Below are positions 33,120 to 42,332 of a stretch of 64,000 bases of DNA, one piece after another. This stretch comes from Bradyrhizobium xenonodulans (lineage in GTDB: Bacteria; Pseudomonadota; Alphaproteobacteria; Rhizobiales; Xanthobacteraceae), in assembly GCF_027594865.1 (NCBI RefSeq), contig NZ_CP089391.1, positions 2,944,501 through 3,008,500 on the forward strand, given 5' to 3'. A model generated the notes under the pieces. The model searched no databases. It was not told where the DNA came from and was given only the letters and a program-made list of their open reading frames with translations. The position numbers were made by a program, and so were the translations under genes. The first letter of the stretch is position 1. The number at the start of each line of letters is the position of its first letter.

Positions 33120-33551
33120 ATGAAGCAAGAAAAGCTCACACCGCTTGCGGCCACCGATGGTCTGCGGGTGCTTCAGCCCAGCGGCTGGCCGCAGCCGAAG
33201 GGATATGCGAACGGCATCATGGCCGAGGGACGCCTTGTCGTAACGGGCGGCGTCGTCGGCTGGGACGTTGCCGGTCAATTTGCCGACGGCTTTGTCGCGC
33301 AGGTCCGGCAGGCGCTCGAAAACATCGTGGCGATCCTGGCGGAGGGCGGGGCGGCACCCGAACATCTCGTGCGCCTGACTTGGTATGTCGTGGACATGGA
33401 CGAATACGTCTCCAATCTCAAGGCGCTCGGCAAGGCCTATCGCGACGTCATTGGTGCCCACTACCCGAGCATGGCGCTGGTCCAGGTCGTACGCCTTGTC
33501 GAGCCGGCAGCGCGCGTCGAGATCGAAGCGACTGCCGTTGTGCCACGTTGA
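33120..33551 (+). CDS. RidA/YjgF family protein (putative enamine/imine deaminase)
   Basis: 143 residues of the Rid family, with the trimer-forming fold segments KGYANGIMAEGRLVVTGG and VRLTWYVVDMDEY, and a C-terminal VEPAARVEIEATAV where the family's catalytic Arg is found (ARVEIEA). Rid proteins hydrolyse reactive enamines and imines to ketones and ammonia. Ring reduction of hydroxylated anthraniloyl-CoA yields a 2-amino-enone, so this enzyme may remove the amino group. It is 20 bases after the acyl-CoA dehydrogenase and ends the operon. Confidence 0.88.
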   Translation: MKQEKLTPLAATDGLRVLQPSGWPQPKGYANGIMAEGRLVVTGGVVGWDVAGQFADGFVAQVRQALENIVAILAEGGAAPEHLVRLTWYVVDMDEYVSNLKALGKAYRDVIGAHYPSMALVQVVRLVEPAARVEIEATAVVPR

Positions 33552-33844
33552 CGAGCACGAGTATCGGTTCGAAATTCGCCGTTGCGACAAATGTCGCCGC
33601 GTATATTTGGTTCGATCAGCCGCGTCTTGAACTTCGTCCAATGTGAAACCGCGGTTCACACTCTGTTGGCGTGTTGGATGAGCCACGCCGAAGCAGGATC
33701 CAGATTGTCGTGGTGGCCCCACGTCTCATTACCGCAACCGCACCTGCGTAGGTCAATCTGTCAGGTGCTGTTGCGATTGGAAGAGAGAGCATCGCTTGAT
33801 TGCCTCAACTATCCTGCGGCGATCACCACGCTGGAGGTTAGCCG

Positions 33845-35191
33845 TCAGCTGATGGTGATCAATGCACGGCGAATGGCGGCAAAGATCTCGTCGATCTGTT
33901 CCTCGGCGATGATCAGAGGTGGGGAGATGAGTAGCGTATCGCCGCTGCTGCGGATCAGGATGCCGGCGTCATAGCAGCGGGTAGCGCATTCGACTCCGCG
34001 TGCACCGGGCTCGCCGTCGCGTGCCTTCAGGTCGATCGCGGCCAACAAGCCGATGTTGCGAATGTCGACGACGTGAGGAAGGTCCCGCAGGGCATGCGCG
34101 CGCTCTTCCCATAAGGGCGCGAGGCGGCGCGCGCGCTCGAACAGGCCGAGATCCTGATAGACGTCGAGCGCGGCAAGACCCGCCGCGCAGGCGAGCGGAT
34201 GGGCCGAATAGGTGTAGCCGTGGAACAGCTCGATCGCGTTGTCCGGCCCCTGCATCAGCGCGTCGTAGACCTTGCCGCTGACGATGACGCCGCCCATCGG
34301 AACGGCGGCGTTGGTCATGCCCTTGGCGCAGGTGATGAGATCGGGCGTCACGCCGAAGGCGTTGGCGCCGAACGCCGCGCCGAGCCGGCCGAAGCCCGTG
34401 ATCACCTCGTCGAAGATCAGGAGAATGCCGTGCTGGTCGCAGATTTGTCGCAGCCGCTCGAGATAGCCGACCGGCGGCGGCAGCACGCCGCCGGAGCCCG
34501 TCACGGGCTCGACGATGACAGCGGCAATGGTCGAGGGATCGTGCACAAGCAGCAGCTTTGCAAGCTCGTCGGCGAGATGCGCACCCCATTGCGGCTGCCC
34601 GCGCGAGAACGCCGCGTGCTCGGGATCATGCGTATGCGGGAGGTGATCGACCTCCGGCAGCAGTGGACCGAAATCCCGGCGGTGGCGGACGATGCCGCTC
34701 ACCGACAGGCCGCCCCAGCCCATGCCGTGATAGGCCTTGGCGCGCGAGATGAAGCGGATGCGGCTGGCTTCGCCGCGGGCGCGATGATAGCCGCGCGCGA
34801 TCTTCAAGGCGGTATCGACCGATTCCGAGCCCGAATTGGTGAAGAAGACGTGATCGAGGCCGGCGGGAGCGATCTCGGTGATGCGTCTGGCGAGCTCGAA
34901 GGCGGCCGGATGGCTCATCTGGAAGGAGGAGACGAAGTCGAGCTTCGCTGCCTGCGCCTGGATCGCCTCGACGATGCGCTTCTGCGCATGTCCCGCGTTC
35001 ACGCACCACAATCCCGCCATGCCGTCGAGAATCCGCCTGTTGTCATCGGTGACGTAATGCATGCCTTCGGCGCCGACGAAGATGCGCGGCTTCGACTTGA
35101 ACTGGCGGTTCGGCGTCATCGGCAGCCAGAACGGCTCCATGGCCTCGCGGGTGAGGGGGCTGTTGGACGAGGCGAACGCATTCATGGTCAT
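33845..35191 (-). CDS. Class III (omega-amino acid:pyruvate-type) aminotransferase
   Basis: 448 residues. The PLP lysine is in CAKGMTNAAVPMGGV; other family marks are FFTNSGSESVDTALK, YHGMGWGG and LIFDEVITGFGR. The sequence is closest in style to beta-alanine:pyruvate and other omega-amino-acid transaminases. It transfers an amino group from an omega-amine or beta-amino acid to pyruvate. It lies downstream of the GntR gene on the same strand (18-base gap), so the two form a unit divergent from the C45 hydrolase/transporter operon. Confidence 0.9.
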   Translation of the reverse strand: MTMNAFASSNSPLTREAMEPFWLPMTPNRQFKSKPRIFVGAEGMHYVTDDNRRILDGMAGLWCVNAGHAQKRIVEAIQAQAAKLDFVSSFQMSHPAAFELARRITEIAPAGLDHVFFTNSGSESVDTALKIARGYHRARGEASRIRFISRAKAYHGMGWGGLSVSGIVRHRRDFGPLLPEVDHLPHTHDPEHAAFSRGQPQWGAHLADELAKLLLVHDPSTIAAVIVEPVTGSGGVLPPPVGYLERLRQICDQHGILLIFDEVITGFGRLGAAFGANAFGVTPDLITCAKGMTNAAVPMGGVIVSGKVYDALMQGPDNAIELFHGYTYSAHPLACAAGLAALDVYQDLGLFERARRLAPLWEERAHALRDLPHVVDIRNIGLLAAIDLKARDGEPGARGVECATRCYDAGILIRSSGDTLLISPPLIIAEEQIDEIFAAIRRALITIS

Positions 35192-35209
35192 GGCAACTCT
35201 TGCAAATTG

Positions 35210-36157
35210 TTAGGCGGTCTTTGATGGAGCGGCGGAATTGGCAGGGCTGCGTTTGAGCCTAGCGGCCCCCTCGAGATGCCGGCGCAGCAGGGCCGCAGCA
35301 GCCTCGTTCTGGCCGGCTTCGAGCTGGTCGAGGATGGCGAGATGCTCGCGGCAGTTCACGATCACGCGCGCATGACCGAAGGTCCAGTCGTAATTGCCGA
35401 AGCGCCGCAGCCGGTTCTGCTGCTGAACCGCGACCAGCAGATAGCGGTTGCCCGAGGCTGCGGCGAGGCCTTCGTGGAAGGCTGCATTCATCTCGTAGAG
35501 CGCGATGCTGACCGTGTCGCTCCACGGCATCGCCAGCATCTCCTGGTGCCGGCGGCGCATCTCGGCGGCCCAGGCCGGATCGAGCTGGAAGCCCGGTTCG
35601 AGCAGGCCGGCCGGCTCGATCAGCAGGCGATATCGGTAACTTTCGTCGCGCGCCTGCGTATCGGCAAGCGTCGGCTGAAATCGCCAGCCATGTCCCGGCT
35701 TGCGCTGGACGGCGGCAACTTCGGCAAGCTTGGTCAGCACGCGCTGCACGATGGGTCGCGTCGCATCATAGCGCCGCATCAGGTCGCGCTCGGATACCTC
35801 GTCGGGCAGCCGGCCGGCGCGGCGATCGCGCGCGATCGCGAGGAACAGCCGGTCGGTATCGTCGGGGCTCGGCTTCGGCGGCGCCTTGTGCGGAGCAGGG
35901 GCGGTCTCGGCGACGAAATAACCGCGGCTTTCGCCGGCATGCACAAGCTTGCGTCGCGCCAAAAGCTTCAGCGCTGCGCGCACCGGCGTGCGCGAGACCT
36001 GGAGGCGCTCGGCCAGCGCGACCTCGGCAAGCCTTGTTCCGGGCGCGAGCCCTTCGCTCCGGATCAGGTCGATGATCCCGGCGGACAATTCGCGCTGGAG
36101 CCGGCTCGGGGGCGCTTTTTCCAAGGCCAATTTCGCGGCAGAAGATTTTTGTTTCAT
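35210..36157 (-). CDS. GntR family transcriptional regulator (FCD-type)
   Basis: About 315 residues. The N-terminal winged helix contains RLAEVALAERLQVSRTPVRAALKLLARRKLV, the GntR recognition pattern. A second DNA-binding-like segment (RYDATRPIVQRVLTKLAEV) follows, and then a helical FCD-type ligand domain (YEMNAAFHEGLAAASGNRYLLVAVQQQNRLRR). The linked double winged-helix makes it longer than the usual ~230 residues. I chose ATG 36157; a GTG at 36184 would add nine residues. It probably controls the aminotransferase and the divergent C45/ABC operon. Confidence 0.85.
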   Translation of the reverse strand: MKQKSSAAKLALEKAPPSRLQRELSAGIIDLIRSEGLAPGTRLAEVALAERLQVSRTPVRAALKLLARRKLVHAGESRGYFVAETAPAPHKAPPKPSPDDTDRLFLAIARDRRAGRLPDEVSERDLMRRYDATRPIVQRVLTKLAEVAAVQRKPGHGWRFQPTLADTQARDESYRYRLLIEPAGLLEPGFQLDPAWAAEMRRRHQEMLAMPWSDTVSIALYEMNAAFHEGLAAASGNRYLLVAVQQQNRLRRFGNYDWTFGHARVIVNCREHLAILDQLEAGQNEAAAALLRRHLEGAARLKRSPANSAAPSKTA

Positions 36158-36224
36158 GTCATCACAAAATACATTAGGCTTCACGAGAAAGCAAAAGGAA
36201 CTTCAAGAAGGAATTTGCCGTCCC

Positions 36225-37385
36225 ATGGTCGAACCCTTTCCCCTCATCGAAATCTCCGGCCCCCCGCGCGAGCGTGGCCGTCAGTACGGGCAGAAGGCGG
36301 CGGGCCGTATCAAGAAGGGGACGACCCACTATTTCGCGCAGTTGAAGGAGCTCTCACTCGATGCGAACGGCGTCGCCGCGCTGGTGCGAGATTATCTGCC
36401 GGTCATCGAAGCTTTCGAGCCGAGCTATATCGAGGAGATGCGCGGCATCGCCGAAGGCGCCGACATTCCATTCGAGGATATCGTCCTGCTCAACGCCCGC
36501 ACCGAAATCATCAAGCTGGCGAACCCGGCGATCCGTGCGCGCCTGAAAACGCCGGAGGATCCGGACGGTTGCACCGGCGTCGTCGTGATGCCGCAGGCGA
36601 CGGCCAATGACCGGCTGATCCACGCCCAGAACTGGGACTGGAAGCGTGAATGCGCCGAAACGGCGGTGGTGCTGAAGGTGCGACGCGACGACGGCCCCGA
36701 CCTCATGACCTTTACCGAAGCCGGCGCGCTCGGCCGCTGCGGCTTCAATGCCGTCGGCATCGCGATCACCGCCAATTATCTCGAAAGCGACCGCGACTAC
36801 CGCCGGGTTGGCGTGCCGCTGGCACTGATCCGCCGCAAGGTTCTCGAGAACGAGCATCTCGCGCTGGCCATGCGCACCGTCTACTGCACCCAGAAATCCG
36901 CGGCCAACAACATGATCGTCAGCCATCGCGAGGGTGTGGCGATCGATTTCGAGTGCGCTCCCGACGAGACGTTCCAGGTGCATCCGCAGAACGGCCTGCT
37001 GGTCCACGCCAATCACTTCGTCAGCCCGGTCGCGCTCGGCAAGCTCAAGGACACCGGCATCTTCAACACGCCGGATAGTCTCTACCGCGATATCCGCGTC
37101 CGCGATCTGCTTCAGCCGCATATCGGCAGCATCACCTTCGACACGGTCAAGAACGCCCTGTTCGACGAGTTCGCCTATCCCTGGTCGGTCTGCCGTCCGC
37201 CGCGCCGCAATCTCAGCAACAATCTCAGCGCTTCCGTCGCGATGATCCTGATGGAGCCGGCGAGCGGTGTGATGCAGGCGGTGCCGCTGCCGGCGCTCAA
37301 CCGCGAGTTCACCACCTACAAGCTCGAGATCGACGAGATCGGGCGTGCCGCGTTCGAGCGGTCGGCTGCGGCGGGGGCGGCGTGA
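36225..37385 (+). CDS. C45-family autoproteolytic acyltransferase/amide hydrolase
   Basis: 386 residues of the isopenicillin-N acyltransferase/C45 Ntn-hydrolase type. The expected self-cleavage site is before the Cys in PDGCTGVVV near residue 117; the new N-terminal Cys would be the nucleophile. AQNWDW shortly after is also conserved, as are NAVGIAITANYL and HANHF. Family members hydrolyse or exchange amide-linked acyl groups (penicillin-type amides, acyl-amino acids). ATG 36225 follows AGAAGGA. It heads an operon with a dipeptide-type transporter, so its substrate is probably an imported amide or N-acyl amino acid. Confidence 0.85.
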   Translation: MVEPFPLIEISGPPRERGRQYGQKAAGRIKKGTTHYFAQLKELSLDANGVAALVRDYLPVIEAFEPSYIEEMRGIAEGADIPFEDIVLLNARTEIIKLANPAIRARLKTPEDPDGCTGVVVMPQATANDRLIHAQNWDWKRECAETAVVLKVRRDDGPDLMTFTEAGALGRCGFNAVGIAITANYLESDRDYRRVGVPLALIRRKVLENEHLALAMRTVYCTQKSAANNMIVSHREGVAIDFECAPDETFQVHPQNGLLVHANHFVSPVALGKLKDTGIFNTPDSLYRDIRVRDLLQPHIGSITFDTVKNALFDEFAYPWSVCRPPRRNLSNNLSASVAMILMEPASGVMQAVPLPALNREFTTYKLEIDEIGRAAFERSAAAGAA

Positions 37386-38950
37386 TGCGGCGGCGTCGAC
37401 CATCGCCGCCATGGGCGCTCGGTCTGGCCGCATTGGCCCTGCTGGCGACGCTGGGGAAGGCCGGCGCCGAGACCTTGCTGCGGACGCGGCTCAACGCCGA
37501 CATCCGCTCGACCGATCCCGGCACCAATCGCGACGCCAATACGGACGCGGTGGTCGCGCACATCGTGGAAGGGCTGGTCGCCTTCCGCGACGATACCTCG
37601 ATCGGTCCGATGCTGGCCGAGAGCTGGGCCGTTTCGAACGAAGGCAAGACCTACACGTTCCGGCTGCGCCAGGGCGTCAAGTTCCACAACGGCGCGGCCA
37701 TGACCGCGGATGACGTGGTCTGGTCGCTGAAGCGCTGGCTCGACCCGGCGACGCAATGGCGCTGCTTGTCCGAGTTCAGCGCCACCGGCATCGCGCGGAT
37801 CGAGAAGATCGAGGCGCCGGATGCGCAGACCGTCGCCATTACGCTGGATCAGCCGACAGCCCTGTTTCTCCCGACCCTGGCGCGCCCCGACTGCGGCCAG
37901 ACCGCGATCATCCACCGCGATTCCGTCGGCCCCGATGGCAAGTGGATCACCCCTGTTGGCACCGGCCCGTTCAAGCTCGGTGAGTGGAAGCGGGGGCAGT
38001 ATATGGATCTGATCCGTTTCGACGGCTACGTCTCGCGTAGCGAGCCGCGCACCGGCTACACCGGCGCCAAGGACGTCAAAGTCGATCGCGTGCGCTTCAA
38101 TGTGATCCCGGACAGTTCGGCGGCGAAAGCGGGACTGCTCAGCGGCTCGCTCGACGTCATCATGAGCCTGTCGATCCCCGATCTCGAAGAGCTCAAGTCG
38201 CGTCCCGAGGTGCAGCTCAGCATCACGCCCGCGCTCGGCCTCACCGGCATCCTGTTCCAGACCAGGGATCCCCTGCTGAAGGACGTACGGATCCGCCGCG
38301 CGATTGCGCTCTCCATCGACACCGCGCAGATCGTCGACGCCGTGATGATGGGCACCGCGCGCCCCAACAATTCCGCGCTGCCGCTCGGCAGCCCGTTCTA
38401 CAGCGAGGCGCAGTCGCACGGCTACACGCAGAACATCGCGGAAGCCAAGAAGCTGCTGCTGGAAGCCGGCTATCGCGGCCAGCCGATCAAGATGATCACC
38501 AACAAGCGCTACAGCTTCGTGTTCGATTCCTCCGTGCTGGTGCAGGCGATGGCACAGGCCGTCGGCATCAATATCGAGCTGGAGGTGATGGATTGGGCAG
38601 CGCAGCTCGACCGCTACAACCGCGGCGATTACCAGTCGATGGCCTTCGTCTATTCGGCGCGGCTCGATCCGTCCCTGAGCTTCGAGATGCTGACCGGACC
38701 GAAGGCGTCGCAGCCGCGCAAGGTCTGGGACAATCCGGAAGGGCAGGAGATGTTGCGCCAGTCGATGATGATCGACGATACCGCGAAGCGGCAGGCGCTG
38801 TTTGACGAGATGCACAAGCGCTTCATCGCCGACGTGCCGATGATCGCGCTGTTCAATGGCGCCGAGCTGACGGCGCTGCGCAAGAGCATCAAGGGCTATG
38901 CCGGCTGGCTCTATCCGGAGCCGCGGTTCTGGGGCGTCATGGTCGAGTAG
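37385..38950 (+). CDS. Peptide/nickel-type ABC transporter substrate-binding protein
   Basis: About 521 residues of the SBP_bac_5 (DppA/OppA) family. A twin-Arg-like basic N-terminus (MRRRRPS) and a hydrophobic stretch form the signal peptide. Family segments include LAESWAVSNEGKTYTFRLRQGVKFHNG and the C-terminal tail LYPEPRFWGVMVE. The ATG overlaps the C45 stop by one base; a GTG one codon earlier is also possible. It delivers a peptide-like or amide ligand to the permease encoded downstream. Confidence 0.92.
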   Translation: MRRRRPSPPWALGLAALALLATLGKAGAETLLRTRLNADIRSTDPGTNRDANTDAVVAHIVEGLVAFRDDTSIGPMLAESWAVSNEGKTYTFRLRQGVKFHNGAAMTADDVVWSLKRWLDPATQWRCLSEFSATGIARIEKIEAPDAQTVAITLDQPTALFLPTLARPDCGQTAIIHRDSVGPDGKWITPVGTGPFKLGEWKRGQYMDLIRFDGYVSRSEPRTGYTGAKDVKVDRVRFNVIPDSSAAKAGLLSGSLDVIMSLSIPDLEELKSRPEVQLSITPALGLTGILFQTRDPLLKDVRIRRAIALSIDTAQIVDAVMMGTARPNNSALPLGSPFYSEAQSHGYTQNIAEAKKLLLEAGYRGQPIKMITNKRYSFVFDSSVLVQAMAQAVGINIELEVMDWAAQLDRYNRGDYQSMAFVYSARLDPSLSFEMLTGPKASQPRKVWDNPEGQEMLRQSMMIDDTAKRQALFDEMHKRFIADVPMIALFNGAELTALRKSIKGYAGWLYPEPRFWGVMVE

Positions 38951-38959
38951 GACGGCGTC

Positions 38960-39904
38960 ATGTTGGGTTACCTCGCAAGACGGCTGGCAATGACTGTCCC
39001 GACACTGCTGCTGGTCGCGATCGGGGTCTTCGCGCTGGTCCGGCTCATCCCCGGCGATCCCGTGCAGGTGATGCTGGGCGATGCCGCCGATCCCGCGCAG
39101 GCGGCGCAGCTTCGTGCCCAACTTGGGCTCGACCAGCCGATGCCTGTGCAGTTCATGCACTGGATCGGCAAGCTGGCGGCCGGCGATTTCGGGCATTCCA
39201 TCACCAACAACCTCGCGGTGCTGCCGCTGATCCTCGACCGCTTCCAGGTCAGCGCCGTCATCGTGCTGGTGGCGGTCGCGGCGGCCGCGTGCATCGCGGT
39301 CCCGGCCGGCCTCGTCGCTGCCTGGAAGCAGAACAGCCTGCTCGATCTCTCCGTCGTCGGCGGCGCTACGCTGCTGCTGTCGATCCCGAGCTTCTGGCTC
39401 GGCCTGCTGCTTCTGCTCCTGTTCGGGCTCAAGCTGAAATGGCTGCCGGTAATCGGCTATGTGCCGTTCGCCGAAAATGTCTGGCAGGCGGCGACCTTCA
39501 TCGTGCTGCCGATCGCCACGCTCACCATGGTGGAGATCGGCGTGCTCACGCGCATGGCGCGCGCCGCATCCATCGAGGTGCTCAGGCTCGAATATGTCAC
39601 GCATGCGCGCGCCAAGGGCGTGCCGGAATGGCGCGTGCTCGCCCGCCACGTGCTGCCGAACGCCTTTGCACCGACCTGGACGCTGATCGGCCTCGTGCTC
39701 GGCCATCTGCTCGGCGGGATCGCCGTGATCGAGACCGTGTTCACATTGCCCGGTCTCGGGCGGCTGCTCGTCGATTCGATCTTCGCGCGGGACTATCCGG
39801 TGGTGCAGGGCTGCCTGTTGTTCACGGCGGTGATCTACGTGCTGGTCAACCTCATCGTCGACCTCTGCTATCCGCTGTTCGATCCGAGAGTGACGGTTGC
39901 ATGA
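38960..39904 (+). CDS. Dipeptide-type ABC transporter permease (DppB-like)
   Basis: 314 residues with about six membrane segments. The N-terminus LARRLAMTVPTLLLVAIGVF and the EAA-like loop THARAKGVPEWRVLARHVLPNA are typical of DppB/OppB permeases, as is the ending VLVNLIVDLCYPLFDPR. It starts nine bases after the binding protein and overlaps the next permease by four bases (ATGA). Confidence 0.93.
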   Translation: MLGYLARRLAMTVPTLLLVAIGVFALVRLIPGDPVQVMLGDAADPAQAAQLRAQLGLDQPMPVQFMHWIGKLAAGDFGHSITNNLAVLPLILDRFQVSAVIVLVAVAAAACIAVPAGLVAAWKQNSLLDLSVVGGATLLLSIPSFWLGLLLLLLFGLKLKWLPVIGYVPFAENVWQAATFIVLPIATLTMVEIGVLTRMARAASIEVLRLEYVTHARAKGVPEWRVLARHVLPNAFAPTWTLIGLVLGHLLGGIAVIETVFTLPGLGRLLVDSIFARDYPVVQGCLLFTAVIYVLVNLIVDLCYPLFDPRVTVA

Positions 39905-40713
39905 GGATGCGCGCCAACACCGCGATCGGCGGCGTCCTGATTGCGCTCCTGCTTGGTGCGGCCGTCACTGGCGCCTTCTGGACGCCGTTCGACCCGCTCC
40001 GCATCAATTTGCGGGCACGGCTTCAGGCGCCATCGTCGTTGCACTGGCTCGGCACGGATGAATTCGGCCGTGATGTGCTCAGCCGCATCATGGTAGGGGC
40101 CGGCGCCAGCGTCGTCATCGCCTTTGTCACCGTGCTGCTTGCCGTTGCGGCCGGCATGGTGATCGGCTGCGCCGCCGGTTACGTCCGCGGCTGGGCGGAT
40201 CGTATCATCATGGCGATCAACGATGCACTGCTCGCGTTCCCTGGCATCCTGCTGGCGCTGGCCGTGATGATCGTGGTCGGCGCCAACAAGGTCGGGCTGA
40301 TCCTGGCGCTCGGTCTCGCCTACATCCCCTCGGTCGTCCGCGTGGGGCGCGGCACCGTGCTGTCGATCCGCGAGAAGGAATATGTCGAGGCCTCGCGCGT
40401 CATCGGAAACTCCGAGGTCTATTCGATGCTCCGCCACGTGATGCCGAATGCGATCGCGCCGTTGGCGGTGCTCGCGACCAGCATGTTCGGCTGGGTGCTG
40501 CTGGCCGAAAGCGCGCTGAGCTTCCTCGGCCTCGGCGTGCCGCCGCCAGCGCCGACCTGGGGCAACATGCTGGCGGCGAGCCGTCCGTTCATGGAGACGG
40601 CATCCTGGCTCTCGATTGCGCCGGGCCTCTGTATCGCGCTGACACTGCTCGGCATCAATCTGCTCGGCGATTCCCTGCGCGATCGCCTCGACCCCAGGAT
40701 GGCGCACGGATGA
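39901..40713 (+). CDS. Dipeptide-type ABC transporter permease (DppC-like)
   Basis: 270 residues with about six membrane segments. It has the DppC signature HWLGTDEFGRDVLSRIM and the EAA loop VEASRVIGNSEVYSMLRHVMPNA, ending in GDSLRDRLDPRM. ATG at 39901 overlaps the dppB-like stop; the longer upstream frame is only an overlap with that gene. It pairs with the DppB-like protein to form the channel. Confidence 0.93.
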   Translation: MRMRANTAIGGVLIALLLGAAVTGAFWTPFDPLRINLRARLQAPSSLHWLGTDEFGRDVLSRIMVGAGASVVIAFVTVLLAVAAGMVIGCAAGYVRGWADRIIMAINDALLAFPGILLALAVMIVVGANKVGLILALGLAYIPSVVRVGRGTVLSIREKEYVEASRVIGNSEVYSMLRHVMPNAIAPLAVLATSMFGWVLLAESALSFLGLGVPPPAPTWGNMLAASRPFMETASWLSIAPGLCIALTLLGINLLGDSLRDRLDPRMAHG

Positions 40714-42317
40714 CGCTGCTGTCGGTCGAAAATCTGCGTATCGAAGTCTCGGCCAGCAAAGCCGTGATCATTGACGACATCTCCTTCGCCGTCGAGCGCG
40801 GCGAGTTTCTCGCCGTCGTCGGCGAATCCGGCAGCGGCAAGACGGCGGCGGCGCGCGCCGTGCTCGGCCTGTTGCCGCCCGGACTGCGGAAAGCAGGCGG
40901 CCGCATCGTGCTCGACGGTGTCGATCTCGCAAACGTCTCCGCGCGCCAGATGCGGACGCTACGCGGGCCCATCGTCGGGATGGTGTTCCAGGAGCCGATG
41001 GTCTCGCTCAATCCCGCCATCAGCGTCGGCGCGCAGATGGCGGAAGGGCTCGGTCTGCACGAGCGGCTTGGAAAGCGCGAGATCAAGCGTCGCTGTCTCG
41101 ACATGCTGGAGCGGGTGCAGATCCGCGATCCCGAACGGACCTTTGATGCCTATCCGCACGAATTCTCCGGCGGCATGCGCCAGCGGATCATGCTGGCCTC
41201 GGTGATGCTGCTGAAGCCGAAACTGCTGATCGCGGACGAGCCGACCACGGCGCTGGATACCCTGACCCAGCGCGAGGTGCTCGACCTCATGGTTGGGCTG
41301 GCGCGCGACCACGGTACGTCGGTGATGCTGATCACCCACAATCTTGGCCTCGTCTCGCGCTACGCGCAGCGCGCACTGGTGCTGCGCCAGGGCAAGATGG
41401 TCGAAACGGGTACGACGCGGCAGATCCTGTTCTCGCCGCGCGAGGCCTATACCAGGCGTCTGGTCGAGGCCCTGCCGCGGCGCGGTGCCACGACCAAGGC
41501 GCGACAGGGCGGTGAGCCGCTCGTCAGCGTGCGTGATCTCAAGGTCGGCTTTGCCGGGCGGCAGCGGCTGTTCCGCCGTGATACCGGCGTCTCCGCCGTC
41601 AATGGCGTCGATCTCGACATCGCCGCGGGCGAGACGGTTGCCGTCGTCGGCGGCAGCGGCTCCGGCAAGACCACGCTTGGCCGGGCCATGCTGCGGCTGA
41701 TTCCGACGTCGCGTGGCGAGATCAGGTTCCGGGGCAGGGACGTCACGGCGACGATCGATCGTGACTTCCGTCTCGCCTCGCAGCTCGTATTCCAGGATCC
41801 TTACTCCTCGCTCGATCCGCGCATGCGCCTCGGCGAGATCGTCGCCGAGCCGCTGCGCCATGTGCCTGGGTTGACGGCAGGCGAGCGCGACAGGCGCGTC
41901 GAGGCGATGCTGGAGGAGGTCGGGCTGACCGGTCTCCGCAAGCGCTGGCCGCATGAATTGTCCGGCGGGCAGCGGCAGCGGATCGCGATCGCGCGCGCCA
42001 TCGTGCGCGCGCCGGCCTTCGTCGTGGCGGACGAGCCGGTCTCGGCGCTCGACATGACCATCCAGGCGCAGGTGCTGAAACTGTTCGAGCGGCTCCAGGC
42101 GCAATACGGCTTTGCCTGCCTGTTCATTAGCCATGATCTCGCGGCCGTCGAGCAGGTCGCCGACCGCGTCGTGGTGATGCAAAGCGGCAAGATCGTCGAG
42201 CAGGGCTCGCGTGACGACGTCTTCGATCACCCCCAGCATGATTACACCAAGGCGCTGCTCGCAGCCGCGCCCGTGCTGGACTTTGCGGGTGCGGCGGAGA
42301 CGCGCGCCTCGGGCTAG
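40710..42317 (+). CDS. Fused dipeptide-type ABC transporter ATP-binding protein (DppD-DppF)
   Basis: 535 residues with two full ATPase domains in one chain. The first has Walker A GESGSGKTAAAR, signature FSGGMRQR and Walker B LLIADEPTTALD. The second has Walker A GGSGSGKTTLGR, signature LSGGQRQR and FVVADEPVSALD. Both look active. It overlaps the DppC-like gene by four bases and closes the operon. Such DppDF fusions are common in rhizobia. Confidence 0.93.
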   Translation: MTLLSVENLRIEVSASKAVIIDDISFAVERGEFLAVVGESGSGKTAAARAVLGLLPPGLRKAGGRIVLDGVDLANVSARQMRTLRGPIVGMVFQEPMVSLNPAISVGAQMAEGLGLHERLGKREIKRRCLDMLERVQIRDPERTFDAYPHEFSGGMRQRIMLASVMLLKPKLLIADEPTTALDTLTQREVLDLMVGLARDHGTSVMLITHNLGLVSRYAQRALVLRQGKMVETGTTRQILFSPREAYTRRLVEALPRRGATTKARQGGEPLVSVRDLKVGFAGRQRLFRRDTGVSAVNGVDLDIAAGETVAVVGGSGSGKTTLGRAMLRLIPTSRGEIRFRGRDVTATIDRDFRLASQLVFQDPYSSLDPRMRLGEIVAEPLRHVPGLTAGERDRRVEAMLEEVGLTGLRKRWPHELSGGQRQRIAIARAIVRAPAFVVADEPVSALDMTIQAQVLKLFERLQAQYGFACLFISHDLAAVEQVADRVVVMQSGKIVEQGSRDDVFDHPQHDYTKALLAAAPVLDFAGAAETRASG

Positions 42318-42332
42318 ACAGGATCTTTGCGT

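Noticed and set aside
36158..36224. ATGT-N11-ACAT repeat as GntR operator
   Set aside because: Arms are only four bases and could be chance; position is plausible but evidence is too weak to list.
37316..39706. 796-codon open frame on the minus strand
   Set aside because: It lies antisense to the C45, binding-protein and permease genes, has His/Arg/Asp-rich low-similarity sequence and is explained by GC codon bias.
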